64,000 bases of DNA. Source: Talinum fruticosum. Its lineage: Eukaryota; Streptophyta; Magnoliopsida; Caryophyllales; Talinaceae. A program made the position numbers and the translations under genes. Shown here piece by piece: positions 34,829 through 47,761 of this stretch. How positions within the stretch are numbered: position 1 is the first letter of the stretch; each line of letters begins with the position of its first letter. The notes beneath the pieces were generated by a model. That model was not told the origin of the DNA. It saw only the letters and a program-made list of their open reading frames with translations, and did no database searches. Location: positions 10,848,001 through 10,912,000 of the forward strand of contig JAITYX010000008.1 of assembly GCA_021018815.1 (NCBI GenBank), given 5' to 3'.

Positions 34829-36990
34829 ACTAATTATGAAAATAAGGGGCATTTGGTGGTAATTTTGTCAAGTTTAGGGGTGAGTTTGGCATGTAAATTT
34901 CTGGATGTGAGATGAAGATAAGAGAGTAGTGATGTGTAGAAATTTCATGTTTACGTCTCTGAATGGATTTGGTAAGTAAGAGTGGGTAAATTAAAATATC
35001 TACTTGTTCAAAGTTGAATGGTACCGTAAGGGGAAGGAGATATGGAATGATAGATATTATTATTCTTCAAGGATAACAAAATAGTGATGTATCTATAGCA
35101 AACTCTTCTTTTCTTACATTTCTCTAGTTTTTATGATTATCTTGTCTCATATAATATAATGTCAATTCATTCTTTTTCTAAAAAAATAAAAGAGGTTAAT
35201 GTTTTTCGATATAAGAGTTTGCTTTATTAGAGTTTCATGCATCGAAACTCATGTTATATTAAGAGTGGTAAACCGACGCAAACTAAACGAGTCGAATCGA
35301 ATGACTTGAAATACAACCCGAACTAACATCTCAAACAATTCAATCAATTTTGACTTGAAATTTGAAAGTGAATCCGATTCATACCCGATTCGAAGCCTAA
35401 TCGACCCCGAAATGTAATTGATCCGATTAAAACCCGAACGAATTCTACCCGAATAAAAGTGACTCGAACCAGAATGAACCCAAATCCGAGTTTGACCCAA
35501 AATGTACTTTCGTGCTTGTAGTGCTACAATTTTGGTTATCTCCCAAATCACATTCAAGCAAATCCATACCAAAGGATGGTGATGGACTTGATAATATTAT
35601 GTTCGTTTAGTGACCTATTCTATATAGTTCTCATAATAATCGTTTGTTGGTTTCCATCATGATTTTTGGTGCAACACCGAGTGACTCGACCCGATCTAAA
35701 GTTAACCGAAACCATACCCGAAATCTACCCGAACCGACATTGACCAAACCCGAATTAACTTCACCGAAGTTGACCCGAACCGAAATTAACCCGAAACCGA
35801 CTCGAACGAGATTGACTCGAAATTAACCTAATCCTAAATTAACCCCAAACTCGAACCAGATTGACCTAAAATTCACCCGAAACGAAACCAAGCTCAACCC
35901 GAACGAAATCGACCACCGAAGTTAACTTAAATTGAACTTAACTCGAACAAAATCCAAACCGAACTCAACCCGAACGTAACTCAAATTGAATGACAGGATT
36001 GCTAGGTCTGCTATCATCTAATTTGATATCTTTATGGCCCTAATGATAGGGTAATTTGTTCTAATTTTTTATGTTTTTTTGCCTTCCATGTTAATAATGT
36101 TTGGTATATTTATTAACAGTATCAATCTCGATAAATTTCTTTATAATTTTTATTTTTATCTAATTTTTTATTAAAACTTTTAATGATAAAAAAGAAATTA
36201 AACCTCACTTTTATAGTTAAGAGTGACTTCTATCAAAAAAATAAAATAAAATCAGAGTGACTATATGTGCATGTGTTAACCTTACTTTTATAATTAGAGT
36301 AACTTTTATCAAAAAAATTTTTAGAGTGACTACATATATATGGGTTCTACCCATACTCGATCCGATAATTAATAGGCTCACCTGAATTAGACTATAATCA
36401 AGCCAACTTCAAATCGATTACAAAATTGCTTCTTTTTATTAAAAAAATTTATTAAATTAAATATTAATCGACTCAAAACAATAAAAAATTGTTTGAAATG
36501 AAACCAACCAAAATATTATTTGGTTTCCAATGCAAGATACAATCCAAACTCCACAGCACCAATTCTGAAAGTCAAAAGTCATGAATGATTATGATTTTTG
36601 TGCCTACTAGAGATTAATTCTCTAAATTTTAACTCTAAATTCAGCGGTTTTGATTTAATTTAATTCTTCCTTTAATCAATGTGGTCATAACTTAACGATC
36701 AAAATTGAGATCATAAATACATTAGTGCCTCGAGCTTCGATTTTCCCTCTCCTGTTGTATCATATTACCGTATATGGCTCCTCTATAAAATAAAATAAAA
36801 TAAAAACAATTTAATTCTTCCTCTCGCCGATACCCGTCAGCATTTTATAATCTCATCACCTGAAAAACCGGCCCGGAATCCCGTCTTTCACACAACAACA
36901 GCAAACGCATTCAGCTTCTGACTCCGCGCCGATTACACCATTGCTTCCCTCTCTCTCTCTCTCTCTCTCTCTCTACATTCGGGTCCGCCA
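34829..36990. other. Intergenic with degenerate repeats
   Basis: No gene seen. Two blocks of CCCGAA-type degenerate repeat lie within it. The remainder is AT-rich, with a repeated phrase near 36195-36240 and 36280-36325 (AGAGTGACT/AGAGTAACTTTTATCAAAAAAAT). Confidence 0.5.
35270..35995. repeat. Degenerate CCCGAA / GACTCGAA repeat blocks
   Basis: Two blocks (about 35270-35490 and 35670-35995) are built from diverged units around ACCCGAA, ACCGAA and GACTCGAA, all in the same orientation, separated by about 180 bp of ordinary sequence. Spacing is irregular, so this is a degenerate simple repeat, not a fixed-length satellite. Confidence 0.65.
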
Positions 36991-37046
36991 TTGCTGATCG
37001 TTATGGATAGTCATAGGTCTCTCTCCTTGCTTCAGGTATCCTCTCG

Positions 37047-37086
<40 letters not shown>
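36947..37086. repeat. Two (CT)n microsatellites flanking PAPS3 exon 1
   Basis: CT runs at 36947-36974 (leader) and 37041-37086 (start of intron 1) lie on either side of the 33-nt first coding exon. Confidence 0.9.
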
Positions 37087-37088
<2 letters not shown>

Positions 37089-40000
37089 GAATTCCATCGA
37101 TTCAGAATTGGTGTTTGTTTTGTTTTTGTGACTGTAGTTCATGTCTGATGAAGGCCTGATACCGTCACGCGAAGAGGATCTCAAAAGGGAAATCATCATT
37201 AACAAGCTCAAAACGGTTCTGCTTCTTCTTTGGCTACATTTTGTGTTGTGGTCGATTTTAGTATGTTGAGTTCCCACTTTTTGTTGATTATATACCTCGT
37301 ACTTGTGAAAACTGGGCATGCACCGTCATTTTATGGTTGTATTTTGAGGAATTGTATGGCGAATATGCATTGATTGTGAATTGTTCAGCTGTGAGTGAGA
37401 TAATATATCACTCCCCTGTAGACTGCTACTGTAAACTTCCATTGTAATCAGTACATTTCCGGTGCTTCATATACTTGTTCTTGGTCAACTGCGAATGGAC
37501 ATGGACAAGGGTCAGCTGTAGTAGTTAGATGGTAGTCCTTGAAATATGATGTATCATCCTCCTGCCCCAAATGTCAATAGATGGTTAAAGGGAAAAATAG
37601 GGGGAGGGGAGGGTTTAGAGAATAAAAAGATTAGAAAAAGAAGTTGTGGTTCATGGGATTAGCTCGCAAGTTAGTCCATGGACTATGATGGAATTTTCAG
37701 GTCAGCTGAGATATGAGGTTGACATCGAAATGTTGTGTTGAAGTTGCTGTAGGAAAATGTAGTTTTAGAGACAAAAGGGTTGATATTCCTTTTGGTTTAG
37801 AGGAGAAATTAAATTAAACTTGGGAGAATATCCCCTTTCTGTTTTTATTCATTTTCAGTACTTAACCTTGAAATCTGCTTTTAGTATGTTAGTGGAGAAG
37901 TCTTCCACAGGTGTATGTGCTTGGGTATGGATCTATCCTTTTTGCAGTACGTAGAATTAATTAGCTGATGGTGATTATTGGCACATTGTAGATTGTGCTG
38001 AAGTGGATAAAAAGAATTGCTTGGCAAAGGAGACTTCCTGCAAATGTGATTAATGCTGTATCGGCAACAATATTACCTTATGGGTCTTACGGTCTTGGAG
38101 TAAGGTTTCTTTCCTTTATACTGTTGTAATTTTCTCATTCGTCATATACCACTGCATAAAGTGATTACATGGTCATATGCTTTTGTTAACATTTTGGTGT
38201 TTATTCGGTGAACTGAGCAGCTTGAATGTCAAATATAGGTTGTCATTTGTAGTTCAGAATAGACTGCATGTCAAGAACCATAACATTTATCTATTAAATG
38301 CTTACTAATTTAGTTGGCGCAATAGAATTCATTTAAGAAGTAATGGCCTTTGAAGTATTATGTTTTATAAACACTATGAATTGGAGCAGGACTCTGGATA
38401 TTTATTTATTTTTTATTTATGACTTCATTCTTCTGTAAACTCAGGTTCATAATTCAGAGTCTGACATTGATGCCTTGTGTGTTGGCCCTTGCTGTGCATC
38501 TCGTGCGGTAGGTTTCCTATTAGTTCCTGTATTATTGAATTTAACATCTACATTTTAAGCATTGCGTCATTGGCAGTATTTGACTTTTCAGGAAGATTTC
38601 TTTGTTGTTTTATGCAACATGCTTAAAAACACACCAGGAGTGTGTGATGTGCATTCTGTCAAAGATGCTAAGGTGCCACTGATGCGGTTAAAGTTTGAAG
38701 GGATTTCTATTGATTTCCCATACGCTCAGCTTCAAGTTACATCTGTTCCTGAAGTGAGTGATACCTCTCTGCCAAAAGATAGAAGTCCTTCTCCATAGTT
38801 CAATTCTTATGGCATACATATGTACCAAGGAATATGTAAATTTCTGTTGATTTCTATTTCGTGTCTATCTGTGGCTGAGTATGTGGCATCGACAATTTAA
38901 TTGGTGTCCTTTCCTTAATTTTTTATTTAAATTAGCAATATAAAATATTCGAATGTAGTGCACCAAGTTGTTGCTGCAGTTACAGGTTTATGTGATTGTT
39001 TCTCTTTGTCATCAGAATCTTGATGCGATGAATTCATAAACATATCAAATGCAGAATGTAGACGCGGTGGATCCTGTGCTGCTGACGGGTATTGATGATA
39101 ATAGTATGAAAAGCTTATCTGGAGTATTTGTTAACCAAAGCATCCTTCAACTTGTTCCAAACTTGCAGGTACCCTGTTTTGATTAACAGCTATATTTCTA
39201 ACTACTGTTGTAAGATTTGTATCTCTCATTCTTTAAGCTGTAATTGTAAGCATCAAAATGTTTTGCTCAGCATGTTCCCTGTTTGGTAATAAATTTCTTA
39301 GATATCAAATGTATTTGGACTTGGTAATATAGATTGTGAAGTGATCATTTTTCTTTGAGTAGGACAAAGTATATAAGCAAATGTTAGACTTAGAGAGCAC
39401 TGTAGTAGCCTTCAAACAGGTCGCATTTAACCACACTGTAGTATGCCATAGAATACCATCAAGCTACTGATGCCACAAGTCTCCTTGTTTGGCAATCTTT
39501 GCGACTATGGTGATGTTTGATTAAACATGGTCTGTGAATTAAGTGTTGAACTTGTAGTGGGAGCTTGTAGAGCACTGGAGGCCATCTCCTCGCTCAGACA
39601 CACATGCGCACACGCACATGTGTTTATTAGCTTCAACCACTGACACAAGTCAGATATATAATTGGCATTCTTTTGCTTATGTTTGATGTAATTGATTGTA
39701 ACCTGCATCTTACCAGCTTTGTGAGACAGAGATGAGGACAGAGTATTAAATGTGTTGTTCACTAAAAAATTTGGCATTTATATCGTAGCATATGCTTTTA
39801 GGATTTCTTCTGCTTCCAGATGTTTGTAGCTGACCAAATTTATGTGGACATAGCTGGTTTGAGTAGGTCGCAATCTGCCCTTTATGAACTGCAGCTGAAC
39901 CAGGTCTACCATATGTACATTTTATAACACTCTATATACGTCGCAGAATTTCCAGTCATTGCTACGATGCATTAAGTTTTGGGCTAAACGGCGTGGAGTG

Positions 40001-42985
40001 TATGGGAATGTAAGTAAGCTGTTACTCCAACTGTCATATTTATAGTTAAATGTTATGCCATACTGTCTTTACTCTTTCACTGTCTTTTCTCAGTTTGATC
40101 TCACCCATTTATTTCTGCTTTGTGCTTGTGTCTTTCGGTCTTTCCTTTTAAATAGCAAAGCATTTGACACTTCACCATCTGCAGATTGTTTGGAAATGTT
40201 GTTACTCCTGCTAGTTCATGTGAATTATCAATTGTGCCTGATTGATTAGAACGCTCCAAATTTTAAACTTGGGGAGCTAATTTCATTAATCAGATATGAC
40301 CTTTGTCAATATGAATTGGCATTTATCTTTTTGGGGGCGGGGGAAGGGAAGGTACGGGCCCCATTTGGATCTTTTGATAAGGTAAGGAGGCCCACTGCCC
40401 ATTTGCAAAGTGGAAATGGGGGTAAGGGGCAACATTGTGACTGTTGGGGTTTGAAATACTAATCTTCACATGGAAGGCGAGTCCCATTTTTTGTCATTGC
40501 AAGCTGAGTTTGTTGTATTGTTGTCTCCTCTACTTGCTAACATCTTGAACAGCAAAAGGATTGGGACTTCCTAGACAGTCAGTCGCCAATGCTACATAGC
40601 CCATTTTGTGGGCTATGTTATGTTTTTGTAAGAAAAAGGAATCACATTGTTTATCTTGAGGTGAACAGTTGACACCTTCTCCTCCCCAGACGGTGCTTCC
40701 TGCAATTTTTTCTTGGTAGACATGCTATTTGGTATAATTTCGTAGGGCAACATTTAATCTACTTTTTGGTGTCTGCCCTTCTATCTAGCCTTCGGATGCT
40801 AGATTCTATGATTGGGCTAAGAAGATGCATTTTAATGTTCAGAAGCTTTCCTATTGTTCTTTGATTCGAGCTTTTTGTTAGAATAATGATTAATGATGCT
40901 ATTTTTTTTTCTTCCATGAATATTTTTTGGTGTTGCAGGGAGGAAGACTCTACTGGGGAATCCATGATGTAGACATCTAGATTCCAGGGAATCCCAGTGA
41001 ACTTACCTTATCAATCCCTCTTTTTAGATTGGTGGATTAGTTGTTTTCTAGGTTCTAATTATTTTTTGAGTTTTGTTCTTGGTATTGTGCCTTTCGTGTT
41101 GATGTTGAGTCTGTTTTTTTGTTTGATTTCTTTCCCGAGTGATTTCAGCCGATTGTGACAGTGAATTTTTAATAACTTAGTATGTACCAGATCCATTTTG
41201 AGTTTATGATGTCGTTGCTTAGTAATTAAGATAGCAAAAAAGAAAGTAAAGGAAATGACAATGCCGCAAGGAGGAAAGGAAACTATTGACCTTTTGGTAT
41301 TCCATATGCTAGGTTATGAAATAAGGGGAAAGGGAAATAGGCTGTGTTTTTGCTTTCAGCTTCAATCACCAAATGGCTTTAAACCTACCATATTTCTATT
41401 CCAGAGAGTGGTTTCATTTGGCTTCTTTTAGAACAGACAGCTTTGTTTAGCAAGATATTGATATTGATGTGCTTGTTTCAGTTGTTTGGGTATCTTGGTG
41501 GAGTGCACTTGGCTATACTAGCTGCCTTCATTTGTCTGAAGAATCCAGATGCTGGCTTAAGTGTCCTTGTGATGAGCTTCTTTAACACTTTTGCCAATTG
41601 GCCCTGGCCTACACCTGTTGTGCTCCAAGATGGAACGAGGACGGTTACGGAGGGTACGAATGACAGAATGTCCTGGATGCCCATTCAATTGCCTTGCAGC
41701 CCGTTTGAATTCTTCCAGTCTAATATCACACGAGGCACATTCAACCGAATCAGGACGGAATTTCTCCGGGGGCACAGCATAACCAAGGTTAATCATGAGT
41801 TTACATGGAGTAAATGCTCTATGGGTTAGCAAATAATTCCCATGTGCAACCAAGTCTTGAGAAGCTTGTAGTTTGTGTGATTTTTACCATATATTACTGG
41901 TAGATCCATATCGATTTTCGATTTACCTACAAAGACTTGTGACTTACAACATTGCAGGACCTACTGGAGTCTGATTTCAACTGCGATAGCCTTTTTGAAC
42001 CTTTTAACTACCAGAAGAGATATTCATGGTTTCTCAAAATCTACCTTTCAGCTTGGGAGAAAGATGGCTTGGGAGATTGGGTTGGTTGGGTAAAAGCACG
42101 TTTTCCTTGTCTCATCCGTAAGGTATGTGAGTACTATTTTTTGGATGTCTTTGCAATAGGCCCTTTAGTGTTACTTTATGCACTGGGCTAAATCTGTGCA
42201 TCCTTTTTTGGCCACTGAATAACTTTGAACCTAAGCGCCCTTGAATGAGCAAGGATGTTTCAGGCCCGAGGGAGGGTGGTGGGACCCCAGGTTCAAACCA
42301 GGTGTCCTGGGTAGATGGTGGCTAATGAGCCAACTGTCCAACATACTCAGCCGTGATTCTACATGCTGAACACAGCTTTTGTGTAGATAGAATTGCTTTC
42401 ATGAGCTGTGTGACACTAGAACAAGGGATTCTTTTTGCCTGCTTATTGAGTTCACAGTTTGTGTAAGAATGTGTTGTCTGTATTGGTGCTGAAGATTTTG
42501 CAGCTCTAGACAATTTGACAATTTGATGGTCACCAAGCCTTCACTCTCTAACTGTTCCTTTTGCACATTGTCGTATCAGAGGATAATCTATTTTCATGTT
42601 GCACATTGTCTCATGTGTTTGCTTTGACCTGCAGATGGAGGAGGTCAGACGCTCTTGCGACCCCAACCCCACTGAGTATGTTGAAACCGGGGCAACAGAG
42701 GAGCTGCCAAGCATTGTTTTCTACTGGGGCCTACATCCAAGTCGCACTCAGTTTAACATAGCTTTAATTGAGGAGGACTTCCGGAACTACTTAAATGGAG
42801 GTCCAACCGGAAAGATTAGACTGACTGTGGTTCAAGCTTCAGAGTTTCCAAGCACCACCCAATCTCCTACCAGGAAAGGGAAGGGAACAAAAGCATGCTG
42901 GAGAACCCCTGACAATGATCAGCAATTTGCACCTGCCTTCTCACGGCATCTTCGTAACCATTTCATTGGCTACGCTTTCGTTTAG
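37003..42985 (+). CDS. PAPS3: Nuclear poly(A) polymerase, PAPS3-like
   Basis: It adds poly(A) tails to mRNA 3' ends from ATP. Ten exons fit without a frameshift: 37003-37035, 37138-37215, 37992-38099, 38445-38507, 38592-38753, 39055-39168, 39947-40009, 41482-41787, 41958-42122 and 42635-42985. All junctions are phase 0, totalling 1443 nt and 480 residues. The nucleotidyltransferase motif is GSYGLGVHNSESDIDAL (68-84) with Asp80 and Asp82; the third metal ligand is Asp135 in GISIDFPYAQ. Central-domain landmarks are RCIKFWAKRRGVYGN, GGVHLAILAAF and NWPWPTPVVL. The RNA-binding region contains WFLKIYLSA, DWVGWVKARF and CDPNPTEYVET. The long NLS-bearing tail of the bigger plant PAPs is absent, as in Arabidopsis PAPS3, so this form may be cytoplasmic or specialised. 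The specific paralogue name is inferred from length. Confidence 0.92.
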
Positions 42986-43284
42986 CACTCCTCCCCACAC
43001 GCCTTCTCACCCCTGACATGCCTTCGTAACAATTTGCACCTGCCTTCTCACCCCTGACAATGATCCTAAGGGAGGAGACATCAGATTCAGTAGTAGTTGT
43101 CTAATTTTCCAGCACAGTACCATTTTTTTGGTGCATTTATTAACCTAAATCCCATTTTTGATATCCTAGCTCCAAGGTCATGGTGGCAACAGAAGCTCTT
43201 AATTGAGAATAGAATCTTACAGGATTGGCAAAATACTTGGGAAGTCAAGTGATGTCAAGAGGTTTACTAGATTGATAACACCCA
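42986..43284. other. PAPS3 3' flank
   Basis: Holds the probable PAPS3 3' untranslated region, with a small local duplication of the phrase CTTCTCACCCCTGACA (43001-43060). No gene is seen. Confidence 0.45.
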
Positions 43285-43290
43285 TATAAA
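43285..43290 (+). promoter_or_regulatory. TATA box of the inhibitor gene
   Basis: TATAAA in the context CCATATAAAGCC lies 51-56 bases upstream of the start codon at 43341, so transcription would start near 43315-43320. Confidence 0.55.
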
Positions 43291-43340
43291 GCCATAGACA
43301 CCAACCATTACCTTACAATATCTATCACCTACCTTAAAAT

Positions 43341-43889
43341 ATGGAGAGAAATCTACCCTTCATAGTCCTCTACTTTGCTGCCCACCTCGTTATTTTTGTT
43401 CATGCACAAAATGCCACCTTAATTAACCAAACATGCAAGAAAACTCCCAACTATGACCTTTGTGTGTCAACCCTGAAATTGGACCCTCGTACCCGTCAGG
43501 CAAAGGATATTGGAGGTCTGGCCGCCCTCTTGGTGCTCCACGTCACAGAGAAGGCGACCCAAACCCGGGATCACATTGCGGGTCTCCTAAAAGACCCGTC
43601 AATAGGCCGACAAAGGAAGCAACTCCTTGACAATTGCATGGACATGTACAATGCGATTGTTATGAGCTGGCTGAGGGATACCCTAGAAGGATTGTTGGAC
43701 AAGGACTATGGCTTGGCTCGAGACTCGATGGCCGCTGTCCCTACCAATGTTGAATTGTGTGAGAGGAGCTTTAAGGGGCCGATCAAATCGCCCATATCCA
43801 AGGATAGCAAGGCCACATATGACCTTTCTAAGGTTGCTTATGCGATTGTATTGTACATGTATTTGCACCCTCCACCTCAAACAGTGTAG
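43341..43889 (+). CDS. Invertase/pectin methylesterase inhibitor (PMEI family)
   Basis: An intact single-exon frame of 182 residues, typical in size for secreted plant PMEI-domain inhibitors, which block cell-wall invertase or pectin methylesterase. A hydrophobic signal peptide covers about residues 1-22, with probable cleavage after HA in VHAQNA. The four conserved cysteines that form two disulfides are at 32, 41, 99 and 140 (TCKKTPNYDLC, DNCMDMY, LCERSF). LDPRTRQAKDIGGLA looks closer to the invertase-inhibitor branch, but inhibitor class cannot be settled from sequence. A TATA box precedes it. It lies between PAPS3 and a transposase relic with no functional link to either. Confidence 0.92.
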   Translation: MERNLPFIVLYFAAHLVIFVHAQNATLINQTCKKTPNYDLCVSTLKLDPRTRQAKDIGGLAALLVLHVTEKATQTRDHIAGLLKDPSIGRQRKQLLDNCMDMYNAIVMSWLRDTLEGLLDKDYGLARDSMAAVPTNVELCERSFKGPIKSPISKDSKATYDLSKVAYAIVLYMYLHPPPQTV

Positions 43890-44339
43890 TGACAGTGCCT
43901 ATCTATGTGCATTTTCCAAGTTGTGGGTTGGTGATACATATTGCTAATAAGATAGCAAGGTTTAAGTATGTTGTTTTAATCAATCTAACCCCATCCTCAG
44001 AATGGAAAACGACTCTTTAAATGCAAGCTCAAAATGGTTTCTATTTTTTTCACCTTTTTCCTCGGCTATTCACAATGTTGGGGTTGATTTTTGTAAGTTG
44101 GGTATCAGTGATTTTGTTGATTATTTACCTGTGAACAATGAGCATGTTTTCTTTGTGTGTTTGTGTTCGTATTACAGGGAAGCAGATGCCGATATACACT
44201 GATTGAAGTGAATTTATGAGCTCAGTGGGAGATTCTTAGAATGTCACTCTGATTTAATGTCATCAGTAGATTTCTGCTTATTTGACATATGCTTGATCAA
44301 CTGGGAATGGACTTGGAGACATGAACAGTGAGCAAATGA
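43890..44339. other. Intergenic
   Basis: No coding signal. This is the 3' flank of the inhibitor gene, running into the decayed end of the hAT-type element. Confidence 0.4.
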
Positions 44340-46022
44340 GATGTGGAGTTTTGTTAACAATGTAATATCAAAGATCCAAAATATCACACATTTGATTGCA
44401 GAATCTACATTTTACAATGTTCACTACTGAAAATGTTTCATTTCACTGTTGCTGTTGATACCGGGAGGATCAATGCCAACTTGAGTAGCCTAAACACTAA
44501 AGGGTAAGTGATATCCTTCTTGGTTTCCACCATTGCTCTATAGAGGTCACCAAGCCCTTCCAAGTCTTGAAAAGCATCATGATCATGTACATCAAGAACA
44601 AAATTAAGAAGTTGATGTTCAAGTATCATAATTTCACAATCTGAAAAATCATCCGGATAAAATCGTGCTAACTTGACCAATTTAAATTGATCAAAAGCAC
44701 TAAATCTATCCCATGGACTTAAAGAAGCCACACAAATAAGGAGCTCAGTATTTGTCTCATTAAATCGGCATTTAAGCTCGTCAAGATGGAGATCAACAAC
44801 GGCGTAAAATAATTCCACTCGATAATGAAATTCATATGTGAAATCCCTAGCATCACGTCGTGGTCGCCCTGGAAGAGCCCATTTATCATCCATATTTTGG
44901 AATAGGGATACCATGTTTCTCACAAAAATCATTTGTCTTATCCATAAGAGAGTCCCACCCATCTTTTCTTAGCATTTTCAAAATTTCCTTGGTGGTCTTC
45001 ACAAGATCCATGGCATTGGCAATATTCTTATCCTTCATTAGTAAAGCTTGAGATAAATCATGTGTAATTCCTAGAAGGGTCAACATCAACTGTAGAGTAA
45101 AAGCAAAATCAAATGAACTCAAGTAAATTATACTTGAGCGGGCATCATTCCTTATAGTTGACCTCTTCCCTTCATCTTCAATAAATTCAAGCACATCCAT
45201 TATACAATCAAACAAATTGACCACATTCATCAGTGATTTATAATGGTGACACACATGGTAACCCCAACGTGTGTTGCTAGTAGTCCTTATAGGCGCAAGT
45301 TCTTGATTTAGTCTTCGCCCACTTTCAGTCTCTTCATCACTCAACGCCTCCTTGAGCCTCTTAACTTTTTGCTCATGAAGAAGATCATGATGTTCACAAG
45401 AAGCTCCCACCACATTTAAAAGTTTAGCAACTTCATCAAAAAGATTTCCAACATGATTATGATCCCTTGCAAGAGCTACCAATATGAGCTGAAGTTGATG
45501 AGAAAAACAATGAACAAAATAAGCACATTTGTTCTCACTTACGATCATAGTTTTGAGCCCATCAAACATACCTTGCATGTTGCTTGCCCCATTATAACCT
45601 AAGGCACGTACTCTTGACAAACTTAAGCCATATTCAGAAAATAAAGAGTCAATTCCTGCTTTAAGCAACGAAGAAGATGTGTCTTTCACATGCACACTAC
45701 CTACAAACTGCTCCTTCACAATTCCCATTTTGTCGAAATAGCGAAAACCAACGCCCATTTGTTCCTTATGAGATATATCTCCATACTCATGGACTAATAA
45801 GCCAAAGAAATCATCTTTAAACTCTTCCATGATATCATTCAATGTTTCTTTCGCAACAATATTCACAATGTCTTTCCGGATAGAACCACCCTCAAATCCC
45901 CCATGTTTTTGACATTTGTTATGAACACTAGAACCAACTCCGCTAGCACTTGCATCATTTTCTTCATCCTCTTCAGGACACTTCCTTTTCAAATCTCGTA
46001 CAAGGGAACTATCTAGAGCCAT
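44340..46022 (-). pseudogene. hAT-type transposase / ZMYM1-like (TTF) gene, decayed
   Basis: Minus-strand intronless frame from MALDSS at 46022. It encodes the DUF4371/RNase H-like core of plant TTF-type hAT proteins: DDFFGLLVHEYGDIS, FVGSVHVKDTSS, GYNGASNMQGMF and HCFSHQLQLILVALARDH, then a helical region and the C-terminal dimerisation block LALILPVSTATV. The N-terminal zinc finger is missing and replaced by an acidic stretch. The frame shifts once near 44890, where IPKYG stops at 44886 and the next frame resumes at NMDDKWALPGRPRRD. The dimerisation block then breaks: after STATVK there is a stop, with recognisable FSS and another stop beyond. A splice acceptor (TTTCCAG) sits just before the start codon, and a GC-rich leader exon lies at 46322-46530. 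Terminal inverted repeats were not found. Confidence 0.75.
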
Positions 46023-46321
46023 ATTCAACTGGAAAAACAAGATATAATTTATTTAGAGCCTAGAGGAAAACTATATTTTACAATACATAGCAAGCTGTAG
46101 AACTCATTCCAAATTACAAAATAAAAAAGAAAAAGAAACAGGACATGCAAACAAGAGAACAGCAAATTAATCAAATATTCAACAACTCAATCCAAAATAA
46201 TCAAATGCCATAAAGAAAATCACCAAAAATTCAATCAACAAGCAGAACCTAAACTAAATAAAGGGGAAAACCCCATTTAGAACAATAATCTAAAACTGAA
46301 ATTGAAAATTAAAACCCTAAC

Positions 46322-46530
46322 CTTGTATATTTGGGACTTAAATACCAACGAACACTAGCAGATTGTGGCCGAAGAGAAGCAAACAAGGCTGATTTGCAAA
46401 CTTTCCTCGCCGGAAACCTTAAGCCGGTCATTCGCCAGCGGCAGCTCTGTTGGGTTTTCTTTCGTCGAGGGTTTAACACTACTGAATACTCAGAGAGTGA
46501 GAGCGACACAGAGAGTGCTTTATTCTTTTT
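46322..46530 (-). other. Leader exon of the hAT-type gene
   Basis: The sense strand is GC-richer than its flanks, begins with CTCTCTGTGTCGCTCTCACTCTCT, and ends in TATACAAG|GTTAGG at 46321. Paired with the acceptor at 46029, this gives a 5' leader intron of about 290 bases. Confidence 0.45.
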
Positions 46531-46734
46531 AGGCCGTTTTATTGTCATTATAAGGGTGCTTCATTCGGGCCTTGAACAAATACTTTAAGGGTGTGCCAAC
46601 TCCAATTGTATAAAACATTGGCTTCCTAAACTAGTTTTTTTAAAGGGTTCGATAGACCAATTATTATCTATTTAATTTTTTTTCTTTTGCCCAACGGTTG
46701 CTTAGGACAACAATGGGCCTAAAATAAATCCGGT

Positions 46735-47758
46735 CCTGGATTTGGAGACAAGGACAATACTTGGATGTGGATTTTTGTTTACATAATAACATCAACATTG
46801 AAATTAATTGTGATGATGCAAGGAGTTGATTTCAACTTTGTCTTGAACATGGATGAGAGATTGAGTGGTCAACGAGTAGATATTAATGACATAGAGGAGT
46901 TCCAGGATTGTATTTCCTCTTGCGAGCTACAGGATATAAAGGCTTCAAGGAACTTTTATACATGGACCCATAAGCACCATGATGGGTCTAGAATTTTTCA
47001 AAATTGGGTAGGGTTATGATCAATGTAGGATGGAGTGATATGTTCCCAATGGCTGAATGCAAGTTTCATTCTTGGGGGTTGTCCGTTCATGGTCCCATGG
47101 TGGTTAGTTTCACCCTCTAGTGCAAGAATTGCCCCTATGCGGATTAATTGCCCTGTATTGGAGGATGTAGTGAAGCAGAATTGGAAGTCCAGTCAAGATG
47201 TTCACATGCTACAGTAAAAACAAAAAGGGGTTGAAGTATCACCTGAGGAGAATGCATAATCAATACTTTTAGACAACTGGAAAATAGAATCATTGCAGCA
47301 AGGAGGAAGCTACAAGACATCCAGCTAAGAATACATGCAGATACAGGCAATGTCCATTTATATCAGGAAGAAACTGAATTGACCAAGGAATTGATAGGCT
47401 TGAATAAAGCAGCACAAGAAGATTACAAGCAGAGAAGTAAAGAGAAGTGGTTGCGAGATGGGGACAAAAACACAGGCTTCTTCTATGCTAGCTTGAAGCA
47501 CAGAACTTATAAAAGGAGGAGGTGGAAAAGGTTTTGGGATCTTATTTTCAGCAGTTATTAGCTTTCAAGCAAGCTTAAGAACAGCTGAAATGGTCTATTG
47601 TGCAGTTGGGAAGACTTGTACAAATTGAGGCAGCTAAAATCTCATAGTGTATTTCACTACAGAGGAGGTGCATGCTGCTATGTGTGGGTCTATTGAGCCT
47701 ACAAAGAGTCCTGGTCCAGACGGCTTTGATAGCTTATTCTACAAAGAGCTGAAATGGT
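46735..47758 (+). mobile_element. L1-type LINE ORF2 relic (endonuclease and start of RT)
   Basis: Broken frames encode the AP-endonuclease C-terminal half (FNFVLNMDERLSGQRVDIND, FYTWTHKHHDGSRIF, then FPMAECKFHSWGLSVHGPMV). Next comes the linker (KEKWLRDGDKNTGFFYASLK) and the entry to reverse transcriptase (FTTEEVHAAM, then KSPGPDGFDSLFYKEL). Several stops and frameshifts separate these. The match ends abruptly at about 47758, where the duplicated biotin synthase segment begins, so a rearrangement breakpoint or insertion boundary lies there. Confidence 0.8.
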
Positions 47759-47761
47759 TAA

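Noticed and set aside
35644..35826. 60-codon frame rich in RN and TR
   Set aside because: It is a translation of the degenerate CCCGAA repeat.
44438..44962. Separate 174-residue gene overlapping the hAT-type frame
   Set aside because: It continues the same transposase after a one-base shift at an A run and ends in the hAT dimerisation block.
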